A DNA stretch of 64,000 nt from the NCBI GenBank assembly GCA_963842975.1, contig CAWJIH010000017.1:1-64000 (forward strand), read 5' to 3'. A model generated the notes under the pieces. It saw nothing but the letters and a program-made list of their open reading frames with translations. It ran no database searches and was not told the DNA's origin. Shown here in pieces: positions 57,155 through 64,000 of the stretch. The position numbers and the translations under genes are program-made. This stretch comes from JACJWR01 sp963842975. GTDB taxonomy: Bacteria; Actinomycetota; Actinomycetes; S36-B12; UBA10799. Every line of letters begins with the position of its first letter. Within the stretch, counting starts at the first letter, position 1.

Positions 57155-58810
57155 CTACTGGCGGGTAACCCTGTCCGTGGCAGATCCAGGGAATCGGGCA
57201 AAGGTGGAAACAACGTTTTCCAGCGCCGCGAGCATTTCGATCTCGATGCCGTAGGTGCGTGTGTCGGTGCCTGTGAGCAGCCGATTGCTGAGGTGTCGGT
57301 AGGCATCTTCGAAGGCGTCCGTGAGCGGCGCGTCGCCGTCGTCGGAGTCCGGTGCCGGCGCCAGCGACTCCGGGTGCGCTCCGGGATCGAGCAACGGAGC
57401 CACCTGTCGGTCGAAATCGGCCAGGACGAGTTCGTGGATGTTGCCGAGGACCGCGGAAGTTTGCGCGCTGATGGTGCTTTCGTGGCCGAGTCTGCGGCGG
57501 CCAGCCCGGAGCAGCCCATGGTTGATTTGCGAGGACACCAGATCGAGCAGGTTTCCCCACAGCAAGACAGCTTCGAGGGCATCGCGTTGATCCTCCCCGA
57601 GGTCCTCGTCGCCGTACTCGGCACATTCGGCGACGAGTTCTTTGTGCGCTCGACGACTGTCCGTTCGCAATTCACGTACTGCGGCCAATTCGGATCGATC
57701 GCCGCCGATGGCTGCGGGCAAAGCGACCTCCAGTTGGTTGCGCACATCGCCGGCAAGCGCGCCTAGTCGCTGGTGCAAGGCGGGCAAGATGCTCGGCAGT
57801 GGATCGGAAACGTTGATGGGTTGCGGCGATTCGGCCGGCCGGGAGCGATCCGGAACGATGCGTTGGGCGGCCTTGACTAGCAGTGGCAACAACGCGAGGA
57901 ACACCACGGTGTTGATGGCGTTGAAGATTGTGTGGGCGTTGGCCAGTTCCCGTGGGGTAGCGATCGCGGCGTCCCCGACGCTGCCGGAGACCGACTCCAC
58001 CAGCCACACCAGCGCATCCAAGGCGAACAGCCACACCAACGCGCCGAGGAGGTTCACCAGCACATGCACGACAGCGGTTTGCATCGCTGCTGTGCCCCGG
58101 CCGAGCGCGGCCAGGATCGCAGTGACGCAGGTGCCGATATTCGCGCCGAGGACGAGCGCGATGCCGGTCGGAAGGCCGATCAATCCTGCTGCCGACATCG
58201 CGACGACGATGCCCGTGGTGGCGCTCGACGATTGAATGGTGGCCGCCACGGCGGCACCGATCAGCGCAGCCACGAAGGGATTCGCGGTTGCGGCCATCGC
58301 GTTGGTGAAGGGCTCGAAGTCGCGCAGCGGCAGCATCGCGGCACTCATTGCTGCCAGGCCCAGGAACACAAAACCGATGCCGACCGTGGCCCGGCCGGCG
58401 AGGCGGGTCCGGTCGTTTTTGGCAACCGCGAGCAGCACTCCACCGAGCGCGACGATGCCGAGGGAGTATTCAGTGATGTCGAGGGCCACGATCTGGGCTG
58501 TGACGGTGGTTCCGAGATTGGCACCGATCACCACCGACGCGGCCTGCGTGAGCGACATGATCCCAGCCGAGACGAAACTGACCGTGAGCACCGTTGTGAC
58601 CGAGGAGGACTGCATCACGGCGGTGGCCACTGCCCCGGTGATTGCACCGGTGAAACGGTTTCCAGAGATGCCCTTGAGCACTGCTTTGAGCCTGGTGCCG
58701 GAAAGCGCCTTGAGTGCCTTGCTGACCTCTCCCACGCCGATGAGCAGCAGTGCGACGCCCCCGGCGAGTTCCATCACCACCAAGAGCCACGGGATCTCCG
58801 CGTCGGCCAT
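57155..58810 (-). CDS. Na/Pi cotransporter family protein with PhoU-like domain
   Basis: A 551-residue NptA/YjbB-type protein. Two inverted repeats each carry the QSSS motif (VMQSSSVTTVLTVSF and TIQSSSATTGIVVAM) with GANLGTTVTAQI/GANIGTCVTAIL, the substrate path of type II Na-phosphate transporters. The C-terminal 200 residues are a cytoplasmic PhoU-like helical domain with an acidic insert (PAPDSDDGDAP). Probably exports or imports phosphate with sodium. Divergent from the Gfo/Idh gene by 70 nt. Confidence 0.93.
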   Translation of the reverse strand: MADAEIPWLLVVMELAGGVALLLIGVGEVSKALKALSGTRLKAVLKGISGNRFTGAITGAVATAVMQSSSVTTVLTVSFVSAGIMSLTQAASVVIGANLGTTVTAQIVALDITEYSLGIVALGGVLLAVAKNDRTRLAGRATVGIGFVFLGLAAMSAAMLPLRDFEPFTNAMAATANPFVAALIGAAVAATIQSSSATTGIVVAMSAAGLIGLPTGIALVLGANIGTCVTAILAALGRGTAAMQTAVVHVLVNLLGALVWLFALDALVWLVESVSGSVGDAAIATPRELANAHTIFNAINTVVFLALLPLLVKAAQRIVPDRSRPAESPQPINVSDPLPSILPALHQRLGALAGDVRNQLEVALPAAIGGDRSELAAVRELRTDSRRAHKELVAECAEYGDEDLGEDQRDALEAVLLWGNLLDLVSSQINHGLLRAGRRRLGHESTISAQTSAVLGNIHELVLADFDRQVAPLLDPGAHPESLAPAPDSDDGDAPLTDAFEDAYRHLSNRLLTGTDTRTYGIEIEMLAALENVVSTFARFPGSATDRVTRQ

Positions 58811-58880
58811 GACACATGCTTATCGCGATTGGCCCTTGCGGTTCAAGGTGGCCTAGAGTCGCTGCGGCTAGAGTTGAGCA

Positions 58881-59771
58881 GTGCGAGCAGCCGTGGTGGG
58901 AAGCAATTGGGGCCAGGTGCATCGGTCCGCGTTGGCGGCAGCAGGAGTCGAAGTCGTGGCGGTGGTGGGCCGCGAGACGTCGTTGTCCGAACTGGCCGAT
59001 TGGGGCCTGGATCTGGTGACTGTGGCAACGCCGCCGGCCACCCACGTGGACGTTATCGATCAGTTGCCCGACGTACCGGTGATCTGTGAGAAACCCGCAG
59101 TCGGCGTGGGGGAACTGCGGATGCCTCGGGAATCCCGCACCTCCCCGATTTGGGTCAACTACGCTTTCGGCTTTCTCGACGTGGCGGTGCGAGCAGCCGC
59201 GGAGCTACCGCGGCTGGGTAGCTTGAAATCCGTGCAGGTCGATTCGACCTTCGACCTGCCAGGGCCGCACCACCCAATTGCGCAAATGTTCACAGAGGTC
59301 GCGGTGCACCCCTGGTCGTGGGTGGTCTCACTTCTTGGATCGCCGGCCGGGGAGGCCTCCGCCGGGGGTGGCTGCGCGGTGAGCTCCGAGGACTCAGCGC
59401 AGCTAGTGCTGCACACACGGGCCGATCAGGTGCCGGTTACCGTCGGATGCCGAAGGGAATCTGGTCGGGCGGGCATCACCCATGAGGTGGTCTTTCATGG
59501 CACCCATGGTGATCTGACGCTTGTGGGCAGCTTCGACATCGGACACGACTGGCGCTTCGACGCACCCCGGATTCGCTGGGCCGACGGTCGTCTCGAGTCG
59601 TGTGGTTCCGTCGAGGCATCCCCGCCGGATCCGTGGTTTCGGGCAAACGCCCGTGCCATCGCCGCGGTGGTTGCTGCTGTGCAGGGCGGGAAACCCGATG
59701 GGCACCTGTTCGGGTGGAGCATGGCCTTGACAATCGACCGCTGTGTTCACAACGCTCTGGGGTTGGACTGA
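58881..59771 (+). CDS. Gfo/Idh/MocA family oxidoreductase
   Basis: A 296-residue NAD(P)-dependent enzyme. The N-terminal fold has VVGSNWGQVHRSAL (GxNxGxxH). DLVTVATPPATHVDVI and VICEKPAVG, with the catalytic-site Lys of EKP, follow. The C-terminal half has VAVHPWSWVVSLLG. It is shorter than the usual 330-380 residues. The substrate is unknown. It starts with GTG 58881. Confidence 0.9.
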   Translation: MRAAVVGSNWGQVHRSALAAAGVEVVAVVGRETSLSELADWGLDLVTVATPPATHVDVIDQLPDVPVICEKPAVGVGELRMPRESRTSPIWVNYAFGFLDVAVRAAAELPRLGSLKSVQVDSTFDLPGPHHPIAQMFTEVAVHPWSWVVSLLGSPAGEASAGGGCAVSSEDSAQLVLHTRADQVPVTVGCRRESGRAGITHEVVFHGTHGDLTLVGSFDIGHDWRFDAPRIRWADGRLESCGSVEASPPDPWFRANARAIAAVVAAVQGGKPDGHLFGWSMALTIDRCVHNALGLD

Positions 59772-59787
59772 TGATCTACGGTGGAGC

Positions 59788-59979
59788 ATGGCCAATTCAG
59801 ACAATGCCAAGCCGCCGCTAGTCACACGAGAGTTGCTCGTGGCGATCACCGCTGCGGTAGCAGCGGGGGTGCTATTCATCCTCGTTTTCGATTGGGGTGT
59901 GCTGCCTGCAGTTATTGGCGGCTTCTCCATCGGAGTCATCTGGTGGTCGGTCAACCGGGCGATGAATCGATCAATGTGA
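59788..59979 (+). CDS. small two-span membrane protein
   Basis: A 63-residue protein, MANSDNAKPPLVTRELLVAI to VNRAMNRSM, with two hydrophobic stretches (AVAAGVLFILVFDWGVL and AVIGGFSIGVIWWSV). GGTGGAG lies before the ATG. It follows the oxidoreductase gene by 16 nt and overlaps the convergent MEKHLA gene by 9 nt. No family recognised. Confidence 0.6.
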   Translation: MANSDNAKPPLVTRELLVAITAAVAAGVLFILVFDWGVLPAVIGGFSIGVIWWSVNRAMNRSM

Positions 59980-60450
59980 CGGCAACGACGTCCAATGGCC
60001 GATCCGAGCGGCTTGGCCCACAACGCGTCCTGAATCATCGGACACGTTCCACACGACAGTGTCCGCAATCAGGAACCTCGTGCCATCCGCCGAGATTCGT
60101 ACGCCTTCGTAGTCATCGATGAAGCCGTGGGTGCCCACCCGGGCGAGCATCTCGGCGCGAGTGGCACGCTCGCCCGGTTCGGCTGAAAGCCGGGATGGCA
60201 TGCCGACGAACTGCTCCCAAGGGACCTGCCAGAGCCGTTGCGCAGCCAGGTTGGCGTAGGTGAACCGGGGGTCGCGCGCGGCGTCGTGGCAGAGTATCGG
60301 TTGCGGTGCGCGGTAGACGAGCAACGCAAGTTCCATTGCGTCGGAAGGTTGCTCATTGAGCAGTTCGGCGCCGAGGAGTTGCCGAAAACTGCTGGTCATA
60401 TGTCCGCATAGGGTGATCGCGGGTGCCTGGACTGGCGGTGTGGTGCCCAC
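59971..60450 (-). CDS. MEKHLA-domain protein
   Basis: A 159-residue soluble PAS-like protein with the MEKHLA signature region: NLAAQRLWQVPWEQFVGMPS, RLSAEPGERATRAEML, then GFIDDYEGVRIS and FLIADTVVWNV. In plants the MEKHLA domain ends class III HD-Zip regulators; stand-alone bacterial forms are of unknown function. Met18 (ATG 60399) is an alternative start. Confidence 0.85.
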   Translation of the reverse strand: MGTTPPVQAPAITLCGHMTSSFRQLLGAELLNEQPSDAMELALLVYRAPQPILCHDAARDPRFTYANLAAQRLWQVPWEQFVGMPSRLSAEPGERATRAEMLARVGTHGFIDDYEGVRISADGTRFLIADTVVWNVSDDSGRVVGQAARIGHWTSLPSH

Positions 60451-60491
60451 CTGAAGCAGCGTAGCGTTGGTGTGCAGAGTGAGGGGTGAGG

Positions 60492-61072
60492 ATGATGCGT
60501 GGAGGAATCAGATCGCGGGTCGCGGCCTGGGTGGTGATCGGAGGGTCAACATTGGCGCTATCCGGTTGCTTCGGTGGGGGAGCGGCCACGAATTCCGAGC
60601 AGCCAACGTCTGCCGCGCCGACCACGCCCGCTACATCTCCGCCGCGCCGACCACGCCCGCTACGTCTCCAGCCGCGCCGACCGCGCCACCAGTGCGGGGT
60701 GTGGTCGTGACGGTCACCAACGTGATCGACGGTGACACCATCGACACGACTGCCGGGCGCGTGCGGCTGATCGGCATCGATACCCCGGAGCGGGGCGACT
60801 GCAACTACGAGCCAGCCGCAGACGAGTTGCTGCGGGTGATCGCCGAACAGAGTGACCAGGTAGTGCTGGTGCGCGGCGGCACCGACGACACTGATCGCTA
60901 TGACCGGCTGCTGCGCTACGTCGACACTGTCGGCGGCCGAGACCTCAATCTCCACATGATCACCAGCGGCTACGCCACCGCACGATACGACTCTCAAGAT
61001 GGCTACCCACGCCATGACCGGGAAGACGCATATCGGGCTGCGGATCTGACCTCCCCGGAGCAGTCCTGCTAA
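60492..61072 (+). CDS. thermonuclease (SNase) lipoprotein (frame broken in the linker)
   Basis: The first frame gives a lipoprotein signal (MMRGGIRSRVAAWVVIG, then STLALSGC) and a Thr/Pro/Ala linker. The nuclease domain is in another frame: NVIDGDTIDT, RLIGIDTPERGDC (catalytic Arg) and DRYDRLLRYVD (Glu/Arg region replaced by D-R). In the linker the unit TCT-CCA-GCCGCGCCGACCACG is repeated, and the middle copy is one base short (about 60640-60666). Adding one base joins both parts into a 193-residue protein. Probably an exported calcium-dependent nuclease. Confidence 0.82.
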
Positions 61073-61199
61073 TCGGACCAGCGTAGGTCACTATTGGCTA
61101 CCCTCAGCGACTGAATCGGGGATAGTGTCGCAGGGTGCGGTGTGGGTTCCACCAGGCCGCTCGCAAAGATGTTGACCCCAATGAGGAGAGGTGCAATCT

Positions 61200-61406
61200 A
61201 TGAGTGAGCATGGCGGAAAGAAGAAGTTCCTAGGTCTTGCAGTGGTGGCCCTAGTGGTCGTGGGTGCTGCAGTGATCGTCATGCGTGCCAAGCAAGTGGA
61301 CGTGGAAGCCTCGGCAGCAGCCGAGGACATCGAGGCGAGACTGGACGACCTCGACCCGGTGACGCGAGCCGCGACCCTCGGCAAGTTGGCGGAGGAAGAG
61401 GCCTAG
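61200..61406 (+). CDS. small single-span membrane protein
   Basis: A 68-residue protein with Lys-rich N-terminus (GGKKKFLG), one span (LAVVALVVVGAAVIVMRAK) and an acidic helical tail (AEDIEARLDDLDPVTRAATL). GAGGAGAGG precedes ATG 61200. Similar short anchored proteins are widespread in actinobacteria; function unknown. Followed by a terminator. Confidence 0.7.
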   Translation: MSEHGGKKKFLGLAVVALVVVGAAVIVMRAKQVDVEASAAAEDIEARLDDLDPVTRAATLGKLAEEEA

Positions 61407-61434
61407 CCGCTAGGTTCGCCGCCCGTTGAAGTTC

Positions 61435-61485
61435 CCAAACCCTGCAGTCGGTGCCGTACTCGGCAGTTCCGGCTGCAGGGTTTGG
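61435..61485 (+). terminator. hairpin with CCCTGCAG arms
   Basis: CCAAACCCTGCAG (61435 on) pairs over 13 bp with CTGCAGGGTTTGG (to 61485). A small internal loop and an inner TGCCG/CGGCA pair continue the stem, ending in a TACT-like loop. It follows the small membrane gene by 28 nt. It resembles the fad terminator at 10971 (shared AAACCCTGCAGT and GTGCCG). Confidence 0.75.
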
Positions 61486-61635
61486 TCCTCCACGCCAGGT
61501 TTGCCTGGTGGCACCCGCACGGTCGCGCTGGGCAATAGCCAGGCGCTCTCAACCGATGGGTGCGTCACGGTTCGGGGGAAACTATGGTTGAGACGGGGTC
61601 GGTGCTTCGATCAGGGCATGAGGAGGCGGTTGGGT

Positions 61636-62718
61636 GTGTTCGAATCCCCGCCAGCCGAACCCGACTTGGATTCGGCGGCTGAGTCCTATTTGACTGCAGC
61701 CTCGCAGGGACGTCGATCGGCTGCGCTCGGGGTTGTCCGCGGCCTGCTTGAGGAGGGGACTCGTCCAGAGGCGATCATTTCCGACGTTCTTGCCGCCGCA
61801 CAAGTTCGAATCGGTCAGCAATGGCATGCGGGATCTGCAGGCGTAGGTGAAGGACACCGGGTGACATCGATCACCGTCGATGCGCTTCACCTTGTTGCGA
61901 GCTTGGCCACGGTGGGGAACTCGGAATCAACCGCGGCGATCAGTCGTCGAGAGGGTCGGCTATTGGTGACCTGCGTCGCGGGGGAGATGCACGAATTGCC
62001 CGCGCTGATGGCCGCCGAGGTGTTTCGGTTGCGTGGTTTTGACGTGACCTATGTGGGTGGTTCCATGCCGGTGGATTCGCTGGTTGGTTTGCTCGACGCT
62101 GAGCCGGCCACCGCCGTGGCCGTGGCCTGCTCGATGCCAGCCATGTTGATGGGGGCGTGGGAGACAATCTCGGCGCTGCGCCACAACGGTGTGTTCATCC
62201 TTGCCGGTGGTAGAGGATTCGGCCGAGGCGGCCGATGGTCGAAGGCGGTGGGGGCGGACGCCTGGGCGAGTAGTTTCGCTGATGGAGCGGGCATCCTTGC
62301 AGAGGTACTCGGGTCTTCGCGTCCGGACCGGCGGGACCCGACCGGCAGCGCGATGGCGGCAGTTGAGGTCACCCGATTGCGCGTCGATGGTGCCGCAATT
62401 GTGGAGTCGGCGACGCGGGAAGCGGTCATCGTCTGGCCCAGGCTGCTCGAGTCGCCACTAGGGGTGCCTGGTTTCCGCGACGAATTGATCGCCGCGCTGG
62501 GAGCCGCCGGATCAGCTGCGATCGTTGATGATCCGCAGTTGCTGTTTGATCACATTGCCTGGTGGGAGTCGCTCACTTTGGCCCACGACCAAGATCTGGC
62601 GACGTTGCCCACGGCGTTCGAATTGCTCATCGAGGCCACCCCACCGGAGTTATCCACCACGCGCAGGCTGCTCGTGGATGCACTGGCTGCCTGTCGAGGT
62701 GGTCCCTGGGTGCGTTAG
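61636..62718 (+). CDS. cobalamin (B12)-binding domain protein
   Basis: About 360 residues. A helical B12-binding-2-like cap (IISDVLAAAQVRIGQQWHAG, then GVGEGHRVTSI) is followed by a B12-binding Rossmann domain. That domain has CVAGEMHELPALMAAEVFRL, where the His holds the place of the cobalamin-ligating His, and GFDVTYVGGSMPVDSLV. The last 140 residues (from AAVEVTRLRVDG) match nothing I know and may be the output part. GAGGAGG at 61620-61626 favours GTG 61636; ATG 61618 is possible. The cap plus B12 layout resembles CarH-type light sensors and corrinoid methyl carriers, but no DNA-binding domain is seen. Confidence 0.82.
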   Translation: MFESPPAEPDLDSAAESYLTAASQGRRSAALGVVRGLLEEGTRPEAIISDVLAAAQVRIGQQWHAGSAGVGEGHRVTSITVDALHLVASLATVGNSESTAAISRREGRLLVTCVAGEMHELPALMAAEVFRLRGFDVTYVGGSMPVDSLVGLLDAEPATAVAVACSMPAMLMGAWETISALRHNGVFILAGGRGFGRGGRWSKAVGADAWASSFADGAGILAEVLGSSRPDRRDPTGSAMAAVEVTRLRVDGAAIVESATREAVIVWPRLLESPLGVPGFRDELIAALGAAGSAAIVDDPQLLFDHIAWWESLTLAHDQDLATLPTAFELLIEATPPELSTTRRLLVDALAACRGGPWVR

Positions 62719-62806
62719 GGGGCAATCACAGTCCGGCGACGCCCGTCGCCCTTGGCTCGGTAGAGGGCTTGATCTGCCCGTGCCAGCAGTCCATCGAAAT
62801 CACGCC
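62715..62806 (-). pseudogene. remnant of a GGDEF-domain gene (3' end only)
   Basis: On the minus strand 29 codons read DFDGLLARADQALYRAKGDG then RRRTVIAP and TAA, exactly the C-terminal end of a diguanylate cyclase domain (LxRADxALYxAKxxGR). No start codon or upstream GGDEF part remains: the frame runs directly into the end of the opine-dehydrogenase gene. It is a deletion scar. Its stop overlaps the stop of the B12 gene. Confidence 0.75.
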
Positions 62807-63921
62807 TCTCCGTAGGTCACGAATCGGAGCAGTTCATCCCGATCCAACCCTTCGATTCCGCATCGGCCGAGGGTGCGCAACTGCGGTCCCCAGTCGGTGC
62901 TGAGGAGGGCGCTCGCCAAGGTGATCACCGAGTTCATGATCGGCGTGGCAACGTTCACCGCGGCGCCAATCTGAGAGTAGATAGTCAAACCGATTGGCAC
63001 GTCTTCGGTGAGGTAGCGGCTGTTGACCTCCGCCGGTCCCTTGATGCCGTGGAGCGCAGCGACGCCGCGGATCACCGACCAGAAAGAGTCGCCGCTGGGT
63101 CCGTAGCCCATGCGCGAGTAGGTGTCCTTCAAACTGAGCACCTCCACGCCTAGTGCCTCACCGATTGCCACCCGCTCGGCGTCAATAGCCTCGATTGCCC
63201 GGCACACATGTGGTGTCATGCCCTCTTCGTAGTAGTAGAACTCCCCGTGGCTGTATTCGATGCGGCTGGCTGAGAGCAACACGCCGAGACAATGCAGTGT
63301 CGGGTTGGGGTTGTTGAGGCCGGCCTCGAAGACGTTGGCCATCATTTCGATTCCGGGGTAGAGGTCGTCGAGCAATTGCTGCACACCGGCGGTTCGATCC
63401 GACGGGAAGACCCCGGCCTGAACGAAGCGGCGACGACCGAACACCTTCACTGTCGTCGGACTTGTGATCCTGGTCGCATAGGGCAGGGCCGCGATCTCGG
63501 CTACGGTGAGGTCTTCGTCGACGCCGAGTTCTCGCAGCCGATTGCGGAAGTCCAGCGATCCCATCGAACCCGGCATCACCACATAGAGAGTGTCTGAAGA
63601 GACTGCCGGTGCCACTAGGTCGGCGAAGGCACGCTGGTGCATCGTCGGCACGACTATGAGCACCACCTCAGCCCCGGCGACCGCGTCTGGGATGGTCATG
63701 GCCACGCGAACAGGTGCCGAACCGCTGATCACGCCTTCGGCGTGCAGGACTCCGGCGTCCGCGATCCCCATCAAGTGTTCCGTGAGATCTGGATGATCCG
63801 CGAGCACCACTTCGTGCCCGCGCATTCCAAGTTCCACGGCTGCGGTGCGCGCCCCGGCGCCACCGCCGAGGATTGTGACGCGCCGCTTCGTGATGGTGGT
63901 AGTCGCCTGGTTGTGTGTCAT
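62800..63921 (-). CDS. NAD/NADP octopine/nopaline dehydrogenase family protein
   Basis: A 373-residue enzyme with an N-terminal NAD(P) fold (VTILGGGAGARTAAVELGMR), VVLIVVPTMHQRAFADL, and the opine-dehydrogenase catalytic domain (NPNPTLHCLGVLLSASRIEY with the catalytic His, FYYYEEGMTPHV). Family members reductively join an amino acid and a 2-oxo acid, including nicotianamine-like metallophores. No nicotianamine-synthase-like or transporter gene is visible here, so the product is open. The 79 nt upstream to the window end contain no gene I can support. Confidence 0.88.
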   Translation of the reverse strand: MTHNQATTTITKRRVTILGGGAGARTAAVELGMRGHEVVLADHPDLTEHLMGIADAGVLHAEGVISGSAPVRVAMTIPDAVAGAEVVLIVVPTMHQRAFADLVAPAVSSDTLYVVMPGSMGSLDFRNRLRELGVDEDLTVAEIAALPYATRITSPTTVKVFGRRRFVQAGVFPSDRTAGVQQLLDDLYPGIEMMANVFEAGLNNPNPTLHCLGVLLSASRIEYSHGEFYYYEEGMTPHVCRAIEAIDAERVAIGEALGVEVLSLKDTYSRMGYGPSGDSFWSVIRGVAALHGIKGPAEVNSRYLTEDVPIGLTIYSQIGAAVNVATPIMNSVITLASALLSTDWGPQLRTLGRCGIEGLDRDELLRFVTYGEA

Positions 63922-64000
63922 GCCGCTCCCGCCGCTTCTGCCGTCGATGCCGCCGAAAACGTCAGGCTACGGCAGGCAGCGGAAGGTTGACGGTTGAGCG

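Noticed and set aside
57932..59089. 385-residue plus-strand frame
   Set aside because: His/Gln/Gly/Arg-rich shadow of the Na/Pi transporter gene; the opposite strand has full family motifs.

Overview
The window is about 64 kb of high-GC DNA (roughly 65% by eye) with dense, often overlapping genes and many GTG starts. Its gene content points to an Actinomycetes (high-GC Gram-positive) chromosome. Evidence for this is the order DUF3000 / LuxR-type regulator / RNase D / thiolase / fatty-oxidation alpha subunit next to hemE-hemY-hemQ, a LigC plus stand-alone LigD-type polymerase pair, an MT0933-type antitoxin and an NlpC/P60 hydrolase. I cannot place it below class level. I see no rRNA, tRNA, CRISPR, phage or insertion sequence; this is core chromosome with a few accessory spots.

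Layout. 1-8.3 kb: tail of an RNA m5U methyltransferase, aconitase, a coupled small gene, an odd GC-skewed intergenic block, dxs, and a DUF3516 DEAD/DEAH helicase. 8.4-10.9 kb: a secreted protein with three near-identical 128-residue repeats and a seven-blade RCC1 propeller. 11-17 kb (leftward): fadB, fadA, RNase D, LuxR regulator, DUF3000. 17-20.8 kb: hemE, hemY, hemQ, msrB. 21-25.4 kb: polymerase and ligase repair pair, antitoxin-like protein, reductase, ZapE ATPase. 25.4-36.6 kb: AidB-type dehydrogenase, YihY, alanine/glycine symporter, fructosamine kinase, LMW phosphatase, two WYL regulators, ThpR, MFS transporter. 36.6-41.8 kb: copper/redox block of PCu(A)C lipoprotein, DyP peroxidase, rhodanese lipoprotein with a CsoR/CstR-like palindrome and a DUF2231-cytochrome b5 fusion, then rhomboid and NlpC/P60. 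42-49.8 kb: PilB-type ATPase, MoxR/VWA pair, GGDEF-EAL protein. 49.8-64 kb: hydrolase, two ABC systems, Na/Pi cotransporter, oxidoreductase, MEKHLA protein, SNase lipoprotein, corrinoid-binding protein, GGDEF relic, opine-dehydrogenase-like enzyme.

The most striking global feature is frame disruption. Nine otherwise well-conserved genes are each split by one single-nucleotide frame change. Eight of the nine are in the same direction (one extra base) and one is a missing base inside a tandem repeat. Both halves of each gene stay intact, so these are either uncorrected insertion errors in the assembly, very recent mutations, or slippage/recoding. Three of them lie in low-complexity linkers where slippage is plausible. 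I annotate these as single coding regions and state the break.

How genes work together: heme synthesis runs through the coproporphyrin route (hemE, hemY, hemQ). The regulator / RNase D / fadA / fadB string forms one leftward transcription unit. The copper chaperone and Tat-exported DyP peroxidase are probably coupled for extracytoplasmic redox work. Single-strand-break or gap repair is served by the polymerase/ligase pair.
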